The notes: generated from the letters alone by a model not told the origin. 28,629 nucleotides of DNA from DASPJQ01 sp035299065 (GCA_035299065.1 DATGXI010000098.1:1-28629); one strand, 5' to 3'. Counted from the stretch's first letter, positions 15,705 through 23,830 are shown. Numbers and translations are program-made.

Positions 15705-16571
15705 TTATTTGCCGGTGATTTTGTTTTTGACACCTTTAAGCGAGGTTGATAAATTGTTCAGCACCTTTTCGTCAATCACATCAATGTTTTGAATTGGCTC
15801 ATATACTTTTTGAATTTCTTCCAATTCCTTTTTGTATAAGGCACAATCTTTATTGGATTTTTGTTCGCCCAATAAATCAATAAGGCTTTTCAAATGTGCG
15901 CGTTGTTGAGGTATTTTTTCATACAGCTTAACAAGATCACCTTTTCCATTTGCTTCAATTAAACCACGAACAAGCAGGAATTGACTTTCAACCCACGATC
16001 CTGTTAGCATCAATGTTGCTGTTTCAAGGCGTTGGTTGTTTTTTAAATAGTTTTCTGTTTCACCAAAAGCCTTGTCCATGATCACCAGCAACGAATCGCG
16101 GTTACCCATGTTAGCCTGGAAACGATCGCTTAAAACTTTGTTGAACTGGTCAGCTGCGCCCAATTCTTCGGCTAATGATTTAAGTGTAGCAAAATAATCG
16201 GCCACCTCTTCGTTTTGCTCGTAAGCAGTTAAATAACCAAGATCAACACCGTAAACACCATAATTTAAAGCTTTCTTATTGCTTGAGGTATATTTATCGG
16301 CATTTTCAACCGGGTTTAATTGTGTTTTATCAATAACAATACCCGCGTCAGGAATAAGAACCATTGACTCAAGGGGCGATGGGATATTGGCAATGAAAAC
16401 ATGGAATTTAAAGTCCACTACTTCATTTAGTTCACCTTTTGCTGTATCAACCGGCTCAGCCGCAGTCGTATCAACTTCCTGGGTCGTTTCTTCAGCTTTT
16501 TTATCGCCACAAGCAGCGAGAAAAACAAGAGACAAGCATAAGGCGCTTAATTTCAGGTTAATAGTTTTCAT
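15705..16571 (-). CDS. Lipoprotein of unknown function, mainly helical
   Basis: From the ATG at 16571 the protein has 288 residues. A GTG at 16592 would add seven residues ahead of a normal signal peptide and is less likely. The signal MKTINLKLSALCLSLVFLAAC gives a lipobox with C21. An acidic Thr/Glu-rich linker and then a mainly helical domain follow (DLGYLTAYEQNEEVADYFA, then several amphipathic helices to the end). No named domain is recognised. A TATATTTG element lies 21-28 nt upstream of the ATG, and a strong terminator follows the gene, so it may be a single-gene unit. Confidence 0.82.
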   Translation of the reverse strand: MKTINLKLSALCLSLVFLAACGDKKAEETTQEVDTTAAEPVDTAKGELNEVVDFKFHVFIANIPSPLESMVLIPDAGIVIDKTQLNPVENADKYTSSNKKALNYGVYGVDLGYLTAYEQNEEVADYFATLKSLAEELGAADQFNKVLSDRFQANMGNRDSLLVIMDKAFGETENYLKNNQRLETATLMLTGSWVESQFLLVRGLIEANGKGDLVKLYEKIPQQRAHLKSLIDLLGEQKSNKDCALYKKELEEIQKVYEPIQNIDVIDEKVLNNLSTSLKGVKNKITGK

Positions 16572-16591
16572 AGGTTGATTATTTGGGTTCA

Positions 16592-16599
16592 CAAATATA
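16592..16599 (-). promoter_or_regulatory. -7 promoter element TATATTTG for the 15705-16571 lipoprotein gene
   Basis: Read on the minus strand, TATATTTG matches TAnnTTTG exactly and ends 20 nt before the ATG at 16571. No good TTG was seen at the -33 position, so the call rests on the -7 match, its position, and the same exact element upstream of the 17426 gene. Confidence 0.45.
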
Positions 16600-16640
16600 C
16601 GAGTAAAATGTGCAGACAGCTTTAAGAGCCATTAATTAAT

Positions 16641-17426
16641 TTAAAAGGTGATGTTAACAGCCACAGCCTCTCCATGAAGGGTTCCTGTTGCCACAGCATC
16701 ACACCCTCCAGTGCCAAAATCAAGCGTACGCTGGGCCAGGCCGTTTGGCACTATTTTCATTTGACCGCTTACAACCTGCCCGCAAATAGCTTTAAAAACA
16801 AGGGGCATTGAAGCGGTAATGGTGCAATTACCAGTTCCTCCATTGCGTCCAGCTGCTGTCATTGTTCCCGTAATGCTGAATTCATCGTCATCAGCGGCCA
16901 CAGTAGCGGTTCCGGCAGTGCTGGTAAGTGCGTAATTTCCCGATAGCGTATACGAGTAACTTGAATCAGGAGCGGTAATTTTTAAGTTATTGGGCTTTAA
17001 ATAATACCCGGTTGAGGTGGTAACAATGGTGAATGTATTGCTATAGTTAAATCCGTTTACGTACAACGAGTCAAAATAAACAGTGGAGGTGCTTCCTGGT
17101 GTGGTGTAGTAGCCGCTTTGATAAATAATGATTTTGCCGCAACGGTTACGTCCGTTTGGTGATGCGCACCAGGTAGGACCAAAGTCAACAATTAGGGAAC
17201 GTGGACTTCCAAGCGTATCGGCTGTTAAAGTTGCACCTGATAAAAAAGTGCGTATGCCCGGGGTAGTTAGGTTAGCTTCATGGGCGGCAATAAAAACTTC
17301 CAGTAAAGCGTTTTGTGCATTTGCCACATCTTCAATAAGCGTAATATCGGTATCGTTATTCCTTTCCGATTTACGGCATCCAGCGAGTGTGGCAAAAACA
17401 AGGAGAGTGATGGTTAAAAAACGCAT
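16641..17426 (-). CDS. Lipoprotein of unknown function, beta-rich
   Basis: The 261-residue protein has a signal peptide and the lipobox LAGC (C17). The mature part is rich in Ser, Thr, Gly and Asn and predicted mostly beta. Cysteines occur in TWCASPNGRNRCGKI, GGTGNCTIT, KAICGQV and GGCDAVATGTLHG, which suggests disulfides in an exported domain. I do not recognise a named family. It lies 51 nt downstream of the glycosyltransferase on the same strand but has its own exact TATATTTG element just before the start, so it may be transcribed separately. Confidence 0.82.
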   Translation of the reverse strand: MRFLTITLLVFATLAGCRKSERNNDTDITLIEDVANAQNALLEVFIAAHEANLTTPGIRTFLSGATLTADTLGSPRSLIVDFGPTWCASPNGRNRCGKIIIYQSGYYTTPGSTSTVYFDSLYVNGFNYSNTFTIVTTSTGYYLKPNNLKITAPDSSYSYTLSGNYALTSTAGTATVAADDDEFSITGTMTAAGRNGGTGNCTITASMPLVFKAICGQVVSGQMKIVPNGLAQRTLDFGTGGCDAVATGTLHGEAVAVNITF

Positions 17427-17430
17427 TGTA

Positions 17431-17438
17431 CAAATATA
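17431..17438 (-). promoter_or_regulatory. -7 promoter element TATATTTG for the 16641-17426 lipoprotein gene
   Basis: On the minus strand TATATTTG matches TAnnTTTG exactly and ends only 4 nt before the ATG at 17426. A transcript from it would be leaderless or nearly so. No clear -33 TTG was seen. Confidence 0.4.
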
Positions 17439-17477
17439 GGACTTAGACTCCTTGTTTTGCAGTAAAAAATCAAAAAA

Positions 17478-18470
17478 TCAACCCTTACACAATGATATTT
17501 TGACCGGCTGTGCATTTTCAAGGGTGGATGATGATGATTGGCTGTGCTTTTTATGCAGGTACTCCTGTTCTGACTGGCCGGGCGTGGGTATAAGTATACA
17601 TGGTTTTTCAAGAAAATAGAGGTCCATGATGCTTGAATACCCGCTGCGGCAAATAATAGCCTCACTTTCATTCATAACATTGGCCAATGGCAAACCGTGC
17701 AGAAAATCATATACGCGAATTTGGGCATTTATCGTACGGGTATTTTTAGGAGAAAAAACGCCACGTACCAGTACCGATGGCTGATTTTCTTTATTCAAGA
17801 AATCAATGACCATGTTCTCGAAAACGGTGCGTTGTTTTTCAGGGCCACTTATTACTGCGCAGTATTTGTAGTTTAAGGGCATGTTCTTTTTTGAAAGTGC
17901 TGACAGGGGCCCAATGTATGTACAAGGCTTTGAGGGGTGTGCGGGGTGTGCCAGGGAGCCAGCTAAATTCAAGGCTGTTTCTACATCGGGAATCCAAATT
18001 TCGTTAAATGGCTCAATAAGCGATTGAATTTTGCGGTTTAATTTCTTTTCAAAAAAGGGTGCCTTAAGGTTTAGTTGATGGGTAAGAAAAACACTGTGAA
18101 CATTTGGGCTGTAAAAGCCGTAACAATTATCGCTTACAATAAGGTCAGCAGGGTTTGATTCCAGGTATTTTTTGACCCAGGCATTTTCCTGTTTAACGGC
18201 CCCCAGTATTTTTTTTTGTTGCATGAGCAAGCTCATCCAAAGTTGGCTGTGCGAAGGGTAAATTAATTCGGGGAAATTAAGATTGTAGATGTTTAAAGAA
18301 GGGAATTGGAGTTTAAGGTAATTGTAAGCAATTCCTGAACTCACAATTTCAACCGTATTGTGCTGTTTAATTAATTCGCCAATCAAAACACCGGTGCGGC
18401 TGGCATGTCCCATTCCCCAGTTGAGCACGCTTACCAAAATTCTTTTATGGCTGATGGAAGGAACAGGCAT
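17478..18470 (-). CDS. Glycosyltransferase, MJ1255-like (GT-B fold, UDP-sugar type)
   Basis: This is a predicted cytoplasmic, GT-B-fold sugar transferase of 330 residues. The N-terminal donor/acceptor loop is LNWGMGHASR (16-25), a GMGHxxR motif seen in this family. The C-terminal nucleotide-sugar site shows ICRSGYSSIMDL (273-284) and PTPGQSEQEYL (295-305). After this the last 25 residues are Ser-rich and look divergent, so the C-terminus may be shorter than usual. The ATG at 18470 is 28 bp from the divergent trmB start. The substrate is unknown; the family assignment is from motif recognition. Confidence 0.82.
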   Translation of the reverse strand: MPVPSISHKRILVSVLNWGMGHASRTGVLIGELIKQHNTVEIVSSGIAYNYLKLQFPSLNIYNLNFPELIYPSHSQLWMSLLMQQKKILGAVKQENAWVKKYLESNPADLIVSDNCYGFYSPNVHSVFLTHQLNLKAPFFEKKLNRKIQSLIEPFNEIWIPDVETALNLAGSLAHPAHPSKPCTYIGPLSALSKKNMPLNYKYCAVISGPEKQRTVFENMVIDFLNKENQPSVLVRGVFSPKNTRTINAQIRVYDFLHGLPLANVMNESEAIICRSGYSSIMDLYFLEKPCILIPTPGQSEQEYLHKKHSQSSSSTLENAQPVKISLCKG

Positions 18471-18478
18471 GAATGTAT

Positions 18479-18486
18479 TTACTTTG
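18479..18486 (+). promoter_or_regulatory. Likely -7 element TTACTTTG of the trmB promoter
   Basis: TTACTTTG followed by CAG matches the TAnnTTTG element with one mismatch and ends 12 nt before the trmB ATG at 18499. The same TTTGCAG context follows the exact element before the histidine kinase. The -33 region would lie inside the divergent glycosyltransferase gene and has no good TTG. Confidence 0.35.
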
Positions 18487-18498
18487 CAGCGTTAAGAT

Positions 18499-19182
18499 AT
18501 GGGAAAAAACAAACTGGCCCACTTTGCCGAGCTCAAAACGTTTCACAATGTGGTGGAGGCCCCGGGGCATGAATGGTATACCCGGGAGCATGCCATAAAA
18601 GGTACATGGAATACAACCATTTTTGGGAATAAAAACCCCCTTGTGCTTGAATTGGGTTGCGGTAAGGGTGAATACACCGTTGGCATGGCACGCAAGTTCA
18701 GCGAAAAAAATTTTATTGGGGTTGATATTAAAGGTGCCCGTATGTGGCGTGGAGCAAAAACAACGGCCCTGGAAAATATTTCCAACGCGGCTTTTTTACG
18801 AACGCGAATTGATTTCATCAACTCGTTTTTTAATGAAAACGAAGTGAGCGAAATATGGCTGACCTTTAGTGATCCACAGCCCATTGAAGCCAAAGCACGC
18901 AAACGCCTTACATCACCTTTGTTTATGGAGCGGTACAAAAAAATTCTGAGGCCCGGTGGTATAATTCATGTGAAAACTGACAGCGACATACTTTACAAGT
19001 ATACACTCGAAGAAATTGCCCGAAACGGGTACAAATTAATTTTTGAGAGCGGTGACTTGTACCATGCGGCAATTTCAACGTTTGATACTGATACGAAGGA
19101 AATTCTTGAAATAAAAACCCATTACGAACAAATTTTCCTGAACCTGGGTAAAACTATCAAGTATATAAAATTCAGTATTTAG
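18499..19182 (+). CDS. trmB: tRNA (guanine-N7-)-methyltransferase TrmB
   Basis: TrmB uses S-adenosylmethionine to methylate G46 in the tRNA variable loop. The 227-residue protein has the SAM-binding loop ELGCGKGEYT (51-60), the second SAM contact GVDIKGARMWRGAK (74-87) and the family motif LTFSDPQ (121-127) followed by a basic stretch ARKRL. Further on are LRPGGIIHVKTDSD (150-163) and the C-terminal YEQIFLNLGKTIKYIKF. In many bacteria the motif reads TFPDPWP; here Ser replaces Pro and Gln replaces Trp, which does not touch the Asp. Length is normal. It starts 28 bp from the divergent glycosyltransferase. Confidence 0.94.
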   Translation: MGKNKLAHFAELKTFHNVVEAPGHEWYTREHAIKGTWNTTIFGNKNPLVLELGCGKGEYTVGMARKFSEKNFIGVDIKGARMWRGAKTTALENISNAAFLRTRIDFINSFFNENEVSEIWLTFSDPQPIEAKARKRLTSPLFMERYKKILRPGGIIHVKTDSDILYKYTLEEIARNGYKLIFESGDLYHAAISTFDTDTKEILEIKTHYEQIFLNLGKTIKYIKFSI

Positions 19183-19192
19183 GCAACTGTAA

Positions 19193-19216
19193 AGCACATA
19201 GTAAGTGGTATGTGCT
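19193..19216 (+). terminator. Stem-loop after trmB, possible weak terminator
   Basis: AGCACATA (19193-19200) and TATGTGCT (19209-19216) form a perfect 8-bp stem with an 8-nt loop, 10 nt after the trmB stop. Only an AT-rich, non-uniform stretch follows, so termination would be weak. Confidence 0.45.
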
Positions 19217-19316
19217 ATATATTCTTAACACGGGAAAGAAAATACGTTATACTAAGTTTTTAGCATTCTGACCATCAATGACCTAAATTAGTGAAGTGTT
19301 GTTTTATACTTCAAAC

Positions 19317-19348
19317 TTGGGTTTCATGGTATTAAAACGGTAACTTTA
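19317..19348 (+). promoter_or_regulatory. Bacteroidota-type promoter for the lipoprotein/beta-barrel pair
   Basis: TTG (19317-19319), a 21-nt spacer and TAACTTTA (19341-19348) repeat the architecture seen before the tandem lipoproteins, including the same spacing and the same final A in place of G. The -7 element ends 19 nt before the ATG at 19368. Confidence 0.5.
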
Positions 19349-19367
19349 CTATGCACAATTTTAATTT

Positions 19368-19955
19368 ATGAAAAAAGCACTTTTTTTTCTTTCCGCATTA
19401 AGCTGCATAATTGTTTTTTCATGCAGGAAAATAAAGCCACATGATTTGCCCAACAACGGAAGCGTAACGAAACTCCATTGTGTAAATGGAATAAAGGATG
19501 CAGATGAAGAATCAATTGATTGTGGTGGCTCCTGCGCAGCATGTACCTTTGTAACGGCTCCATGCACCAATACAGTAAACAATGTTTCGTTTGGATCAGG
19601 TTTCCCAAGCCTTTCAGGTCTTGCGTTTACCAGCGCTCAAATAACCAATGGAGCATCTGGAAGTTATTACGAGATTGAAGCCGATAATGGTGCAACTACC
19701 TTGCGGTTTACATTTTCGTCAACAACCATTGTACCCAACCAGGTATTTCACATTGTTAACGGCACGCCATTTAGTTCTGATGAGGTGGCCATTTACTTAT
19801 ACCATAGCGGTTACACGTTTAATGGTTCATCAGGCGATATTTACCTAAATGATATTGGCGGAAAATACGTACTTGATTTTTGTGCGGTTAATTTATGGAC
19901 CTGGACGGGTAGTGGTTACAGCAAAACAATGACAGGAAACATAACAACTAATTAA
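19368..19955 (+). CDS. Lipoprotein with cysteine-rich DCGGxC motif, unknown function
   Basis: The 195-residue protein has a signal peptide ending in the lipobox VFSC (C19), then RKIKPHD. A short cysteine motif follows: C38 VNGIKDADEESID, then C52-G-G-S-C56-A-A-C59. This NGIxDxDExxxDCGGxCxxC pattern occurs in various secreted proteins of Bacteroidota. The remaining 130 residues are beta-rich. The stop is only 2 nt from the next start (19958), so both genes are almost surely cotranscribed. The function is unknown; surface or periplasmic-face location is inferred from the lipobox. Confidence 0.82.
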   Translation: MKKALFFLSALSCIIVFSCRKIKPHDLPNNGSVTKLHCVNGIKDADEESIDCGGSCAACTFVTAPCTNTVNNVSFGSGFPSLSGLAFTSAQITNGASGSYYEIEADNGATTLRFTFSSTTIVPNQVFHIVNGTPFSSDEVAIYLYHSGYTFNGSSGDIYLNDIGGKYVLDFCAVNLWTWTGSGYSKTMTGNITTN

Positions 19956-19957
19956 TT

Positions 19958-20950
19958 ATGAAAAAGTATTTTTATTCAGTTATTACGTTGTTTAGTGTAT
20001 GCGCTGCTACGGCCCAGGACAAAAATGTTGTTCATGTGGACATTGTAAGTGACCAGCCCGAAAACCTGAAAATATTCAAAGTGCATTTGCCATTATGGGA
20101 ACTACAGGCAAGCAAACACAATTTGTCAATTTACGATTTGAATGCGGGCGGGTTAATGTTGATGAATGATTTTGCACTACACGCTGAATACTCTTTTTCG
20201 CTTGGCGATCGCTTATGGCCTGATTCGTATGAGGGAAATATAACGGGTAATGATTTAACACAAATGATCATGTTCCCGGTTAATGCTTCCACCCGCGCCA
20301 ACTCATTTCTTTTTGAAGGCACGTACTTCTTTAAAAAGAAAACAGTAACCAAAGATATTCGCATTACACTTTCAAGAAGAAGCAATGGAAATGTAACATA
20401 TGAAAAATACACCATGGTTCCGGGTACCGAATTACAGCGTTTTGGTTTGCGCCTGGGTTATAAAAAGGGTGTTAGCTGGTACGCCATGAATGGCAATAAT
20501 GTTAAGTGTACAGCTGGATCTGTAACTACTGAATACAATTATGGCATACAGTCAACAAATATGGTTTATTCGCATGTACATGCCGGTATTTCTTTTTCAA
20601 GAACCAGGAACCTTAAAGTTATGACTACCGAATTTGGTCCAAAATCAAATTCAGGAGCTGAGTTTTTTTATGCTGATCTTATTTTTGCGCCCACGCTGGA
20701 GTTTGATGATGTTTACTCGGCAGTTTATTATGATGGTTCAAGTGGCCCTAATGGCAATACCATGTATTATGAGCAATTTAAGATAACCAGCGAAAAGTCA
20801 AAAATTGGATTCAGGTTAGGTTATGAATCAATACCTTTTAGAGGATTATTGGGTTTACGTGCAGAAATAGGAATTAACCCTGGTTTAAAAGGAATGTCAA
20901 ATATTTTTGTCCAATTTGGAGCACGTTTTTATTTTGGTACGAAGGGATAA
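19958..20950 (+). CDS. Probable outer-membrane beta-barrel protein
   Basis: The 330-residue protein has a Sec signal peptide (MKKYFYSVITLFSVCAATAQ). The rest shows alternating hydrophobic/polar strands typical of small barrels (FALHAEYSFSLGD, LRLGYKKGVSWYAMNG, KIGFRLGYESIPF, LRAEIGINPGL), and it ends IFVQFGARFYFGTKG. An aromatic residue near the end of the last strand fits a BAM substrate, though the final residues are not the classic ending Phe. No named family is recognised. It is translationally close to the upstream lipoprotein (2-nt gap), which suggests the two proteins work together, for example as a barrel with a lipoprotein partner. Confidence 0.75.
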   Translation: MKKYFYSVITLFSVCAATAQDKNVVHVDIVSDQPENLKIFKVHLPLWELQASKHNLSIYDLNAGGLMLMNDFALHAEYSFSLGDRLWPDSYEGNITGNDLTQMIMFPVNASTRANSFLFEGTYFFKKKTVTKDIRITLSRRSNGNVTYEKYTMVPGTELQRFGLRLGYKKGVSWYAMNGNNVKCTAGSVTTEYNYGIQSTNMVYSHVHAGISFSRTRNLKVMTTEFGPKSNSGAEFFYADLIFAPTLEFDDVYSAVYYDGSSGPNGNTMYYEQFKITSEKSKIGFRLGYESIPFRGLLGLRAEIGINPGLKGMSNIFVQFGARFYFGTKG

Positions 20951-20973
20951 GCGAAATGTAATTTGTATAAATA

Positions 20974-21003
20974 AAAAATCCCCGCTGTACAGCGGGGATT
21001 TTT
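20974..21003. terminator. Bidirectional terminator between the barrel gene and rplY
   Basis: A 30-bp perfect palindrome centred at 20988/20989, with the core TCCCCGCTGTACAGCGGGGA, is flanked by A tracts on the left and T tracts on the right. It can end the plus-strand barrel transcript and the minus-strand rplY transcript (rplY stop at 21025). Confidence 0.9.
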
Positions 21004-21024
21004 GTTATTGTTAAGTTGTTAAAC

Positions 21025-21669
21025 TTATTTTTTCTTCTCAGGAGCTTTTGCAGCAGGAGCAGCGGCAGCAGCAGCAGGAGTAGCACCCGCAGCAGGCGTT
21101 GCAGCGGCAGCAGCCGGCTCTTCAACGTTACGTGTTACCTGAACTGATACAACGTATGATGAAGGGTTGTCAAGGAAAGTTAATCCTTCGGCCTTTAACT
21201 CACGCACACGTACACCGTCACCAATGTTTAAGTCATCAATAGCAATGTTAATGGTGTCAGGTAAGTGCTTAGGTAATCCTGAAACAGCCAGTTTACGGAA
21301 GTTCTGGATAAGCTTACCACCTTTTTTCACACCTTCAGCAGCACCTGTCAATTTCACAGGAATGTTGAATTTTACTTTTTTGTCATCTGAAATTTCCAGG
21401 AAGTCAACATGCACAAGGCGATCGTTAACCGGGTGGAACTGGATGTCCTGCACAATAGCGCGGTGATCTTTCCCATCAACACTTAATTTTACTTCGTAAG
21501 CATCAGCCGACCAGATAACTTTTGACAAGTCAAGTTCTTTTGCTGTGAAGTGAATTTGTTCTTTGCCGCCATAAATTACGCACGGTATGTTACCGTTTTT
21601 GCGAAGGGCCGCAGCATCTTTTTTCCCTACGTTCGTTCTTGCCGAACCGCTCAATGATACTGATTTCAT
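21025..21669 (-). CDS. rplY: 50S ribosomal protein L25/general stress protein Ctc
   Basis: L25 binds 5S rRNA in the large subunit; the long Ctc form is linked to stress in other bacteria. The 214-residue protein has an N-terminal L25 domain (about 1-92, starting MKSVSLSGSARTNVGKKDAA, with GNIPCVIYGG), a C-terminal beta domain of the Ctc/TL5 type (about 95-180, with KLTGAAEGVKKGGKL and LPKHLPDTI), and an Ala/Pro-rich tail from residue 183 that ends in EKKK. It lies downstream of prs on the same strand, a common pairing in bacteria. It shares a terminator with the convergent barrel gene. Confidence 0.95.
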   Translation of the reverse strand: MKSVSLSGSARTNVGKKDAAALRKNGNIPCVIYGGKEQIHFTAKELDLSKVIWSADAYEVKLSVDGKDHRAIVQDIQFHPVNDRLVHVDFLEISDDKKVKFNIPVKLTGAAEGVKKGGKLIQNFRKLAVSGLPKHLPDTINIAIDDLNIGDGVRVRELKAEGLTFLDNPSSYVVSVQVTRNVEEPAAAAATPAAGATPAAAAAAPAAKAPEKKK

Positions 21670-21748
21670 CTTGTTTTATTTTTAGTTATTAATTAATTTA
21701 CTTTTTTAGTATTGAGATAGTTTGAAACTTTCTAAATACGTACATCTG

Positions 21749-22684
21749 CTAAGCCACAATAAAATGTGAGCTGATTGACTGCAAATTTTGCAAACGTGAA
21801 ATTACATCGGCAAATAAACCTGCAGTGGTCAATACTTTTATTTTATCGCTTTTCCGTTTTAAAGGAATGGTGTCTGTTACAATTAATTCGGTTAGACTTG
21901 ATGCTTCAATGCGTTCAATGGCATTTCCTGAAAGTACAGGATGAGTGCACATGGCGCGTACTGACAAGGCTCCATTTTCAAGCATTAAATCAGCCGCTTT
22001 ACACAATGTTCCACCAGTATCGCACATGTCATCAACAATAATTACGTTTCTTCCTTTTACATCACCTATTACAGTCATGTGCTCAATTTCATTTGCCTTT
22101 TTACGTTGTTTGTAACAAATAGCCAGTTCGGCATTTAAATATTTGGCATATGAATTGGCGCGTTTTGTTCCTCCTGTATCAGGCGCAGCCATAACAAGGT
22201 TTTGCAAATTCAATGTTTGAATGTGTGGTAGAAAAATGGAAGAGGCGTATAAGTGATCAACCGGTACTTCAAAAAAGCCCTGTATTTGATCAGCATGTAA
22301 ATCCATGGTAATAACACGGTCAACACCTGCAGCAGTCAGTAAGTTTGCTACCAGTTTAGCGCCAATGGCAACACGTGGTTTGTCCTTACGGTCCTGGCGC
22401 GCCCAACCAAAGTACGGAATAACTGCAATGATCTTATTGGCGCTTGCACGTTTGGCAGCATCAATCATCAATAGCAATTCCATTAAATTTTCGGTAGGAG
22501 GCATGGTTGACTGAACAAGAAAAATGTCTTGTCCACGAACGGTTTCTTCAAACGATGGACAAAATTCACCATCGCTAAAACTTGAAACAACTACGTTACC
22601 TAAAGACTGACCATAATTTTTGGCTATTCTTGTAGCTAAATCGGTTGTAGCTCTGCCTGAAAAAAACTTAACACTGTTTGCCAT
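21749..22684 (-). CDS. prs: Ribose-phosphate pyrophosphokinase (PRPP synthetase)
   Basis: This enzyme makes PRPP from ribose 5-phosphate and ATP, feeding purine, pyrimidine, histidine, tryptophan and NAD synthesis. From the ATG at 22684 it is 311 residues. A TTG four codons upstream is less likely because the family begins right at MANSVKFFSGRA. The flexible-loop motif YFGWARQDRKD (91-101), the cation/ATP site MDLHADQIQGFF (127-138), and the PRPP-binding loop VIIVDDMCDTGGT (214-226) are all intact. It has its own TACCTTTG element just upstream and precedes rplY. Confidence 0.97.
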   Translation of the reverse strand: MANSVKFFSGRATTDLATRIAKNYGQSLGNVVVSSFSDGEFCPSFEETVRGQDIFLVQSTMPPTENLMELLLMIDAAKRASANKIIAVIPYFGWARQDRKDKPRVAIGAKLVANLLTAAGVDRVITMDLHADQIQGFFEVPVDHLYASSIFLPHIQTLNLQNLVMAAPDTGGTKRANSYAKYLNAELAICYKQRKKANEIEHMTVIGDVKGRNVIIVDDMCDTGGTLCKAADLMLENGALSVRAMCTHPVLSGNAIERIEASSLTELIVTDTIPLKRKSDKIKVLTTAGLFADVISRLQNLQSISSHFIVA

Positions 22685-22704
22685 AATTTCCCCCAATGGG
22701 GCGG

Positions 22705-22712
22705 CAAAGGTA
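22705..22712 (-). promoter_or_regulatory. -7 promoter element TACCTTTG for prs
   Basis: On the minus strand TACCTTTG, followed by C, matches TAnnTTTG exactly and ends 20 nt before the prs ATG. It lies in the 39-bp gap between the Band 7 gene and prs, so prs probably starts its own transcript. The -33 position has no TTG. Confidence 0.5.
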
Positions 22713-22723
22713 AAAAAATTCCG

Positions 22724-23695
22724 CTATTTCTGGTTTGGATTACCCGAAATCATGGTATTAATACCTTCATTTTTATTGAGTGACATCATTTCCAGCAGTG
22801 TTTTCTTTAATCCATCCGTTGAGCCATCCAGTGAAATCACATTTCCACGGCCGTTTTCGGCAAAGTGTTTAATGGCTTCTGTCCACATACTGAATAAGAT
22901 AAAGCTGGTGTCAAGGTTACTGTGTTGCATTTCCTTGGCAGCAAGGCTCATACCTTTGGCCACCTCCTCGCGGAAACGGGCAACAGCCTGACCTCGTAAA
23001 ATAGCGGCTTCTTTTTCAGCTTCAGCGGCAATTTTAATGGCATTACCTTCGGCTTCAGCAGCTTTGGTTTTGGTAATCAACAAGGCCTGTCCTTCGTTTT
23101 CAGCTGCAGCTTTCAAGTTGTTAGAAGCCACCACTTTTGCCATTGAGCGCATAATTTCTTCGTCAAAAGCCACATCGTTTATTTGAAGGTCAATTAAGTG
23201 ATAACCCCATTCTTCAAGGGTTTTATCAAGATTTTCTTTCACCACTTCAACAATTTCCCTGCGAAGACTAAGAATTTCAGACTGCTTTTTTGTAGCAACA
23301 AATGAGCGCATGTGACCTTCAATTGTGCGCACCAATGCCTGCATAAAGCTGCGGTCGTCCATAAATTTAAACGCCACGTTTTTTATTGTTTCCTCATCAT
23401 GGTTTATAACTGAGTAAAGGAGCATGGATGTAAAATTCACATTGGCCTGGTCAATGGTTACTGCCTGAAAACCGAGTTCAACAGAACGATTTTGAATGGA
23501 TATTTTTTTGTTGATTTTTTCAATGAAAGGAACGCGCACGTTAAGGCCTGGACGCATTACCCTGCGGTACTTGCCAAAAACGGTTATAACACCAACCATT
23601 CCTTGCTGTATAGTTACAAAGGTGGCAGCCAGTAAAACCAGGGCAATAAAGCCCAGTATCAGCATTGTTTTGTTTTCTTCCCAAAATAGTTCCAT
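22724..23695 (-). CDS. SPFH/Band 7 domain membrane protein (stomatin-like)
   Basis: This is a predicted inner-membrane scaffold protein of the stomatin/prohibitin superfamily. From the ATG at 23695 it has 323 residues; an alternative start 12 codons upstream gives a poor N-terminus. One transmembrane helix (about 11-29, LILGFIALVLLAATFVTI) is followed by the Band 7 domain (about 30-215, beginning QQGMVGVITVFGKYRRVMRPG) and an Ala/Glu-rich coiled coil (AEAEGNAIKIAAEAEKEA). The C-terminal part is variable. Family members organise membrane microdomains or regulate membrane proteases; no protease partner lies next to it here. Confidence 0.9.
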   Translation of the reverse strand: MELFWEENKTMLILGFIALVLLAATFVTIQQGMVGVITVFGKYRRVMRPGLNVRVPFIEKINKKISIQNRSVELGFQAVTIDQANVNFTSMLLYSVINHDEETIKNVAFKFMDDRSFMQALVRTIEGHMRSFVATKKQSEILSLRREIVEVVKENLDKTLEEWGYHLIDLQINDVAFDEEIMRSMAKVVASNNLKAAAENEGQALLITKTKAAEAEGNAIKIAAEAEKEAAILRGQAVARFREEVAKGMSLAAKEMQHSNLDTSFILFSMWTEAIKHFAENGRGNVISLDGSTDGLKKTLLEMMSLNKNEGINTMISGNPNQK

Positions 23696-23822
23696 AAGTT
23701 TTTTATTTCCGATAAATGTATGCAGAAACACGCAACTATATTGAAATCATACTACGAAATATTAAAAAAAAGCCGTTTATGGGTTGCCGGTAACAGCGTG
23801 AAAGGCATATGGACTATAAATA

Positions 23823-23830
23823 TACCTTTG
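23823..23830 (+). promoter_or_regulatory. -7 promoter element TACCTTTG for the histidine kinase
   Basis: TACCTTTG followed by CAG is an exact TAnnTTTG match and ends 11 nt before the ATG at 23842. It lies downstream of the earlier in-frame ATG at 23809, which therefore would not be on the transcript, and this decides the kinase start. No good -33 TTG was seen. Confidence 0.5.
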
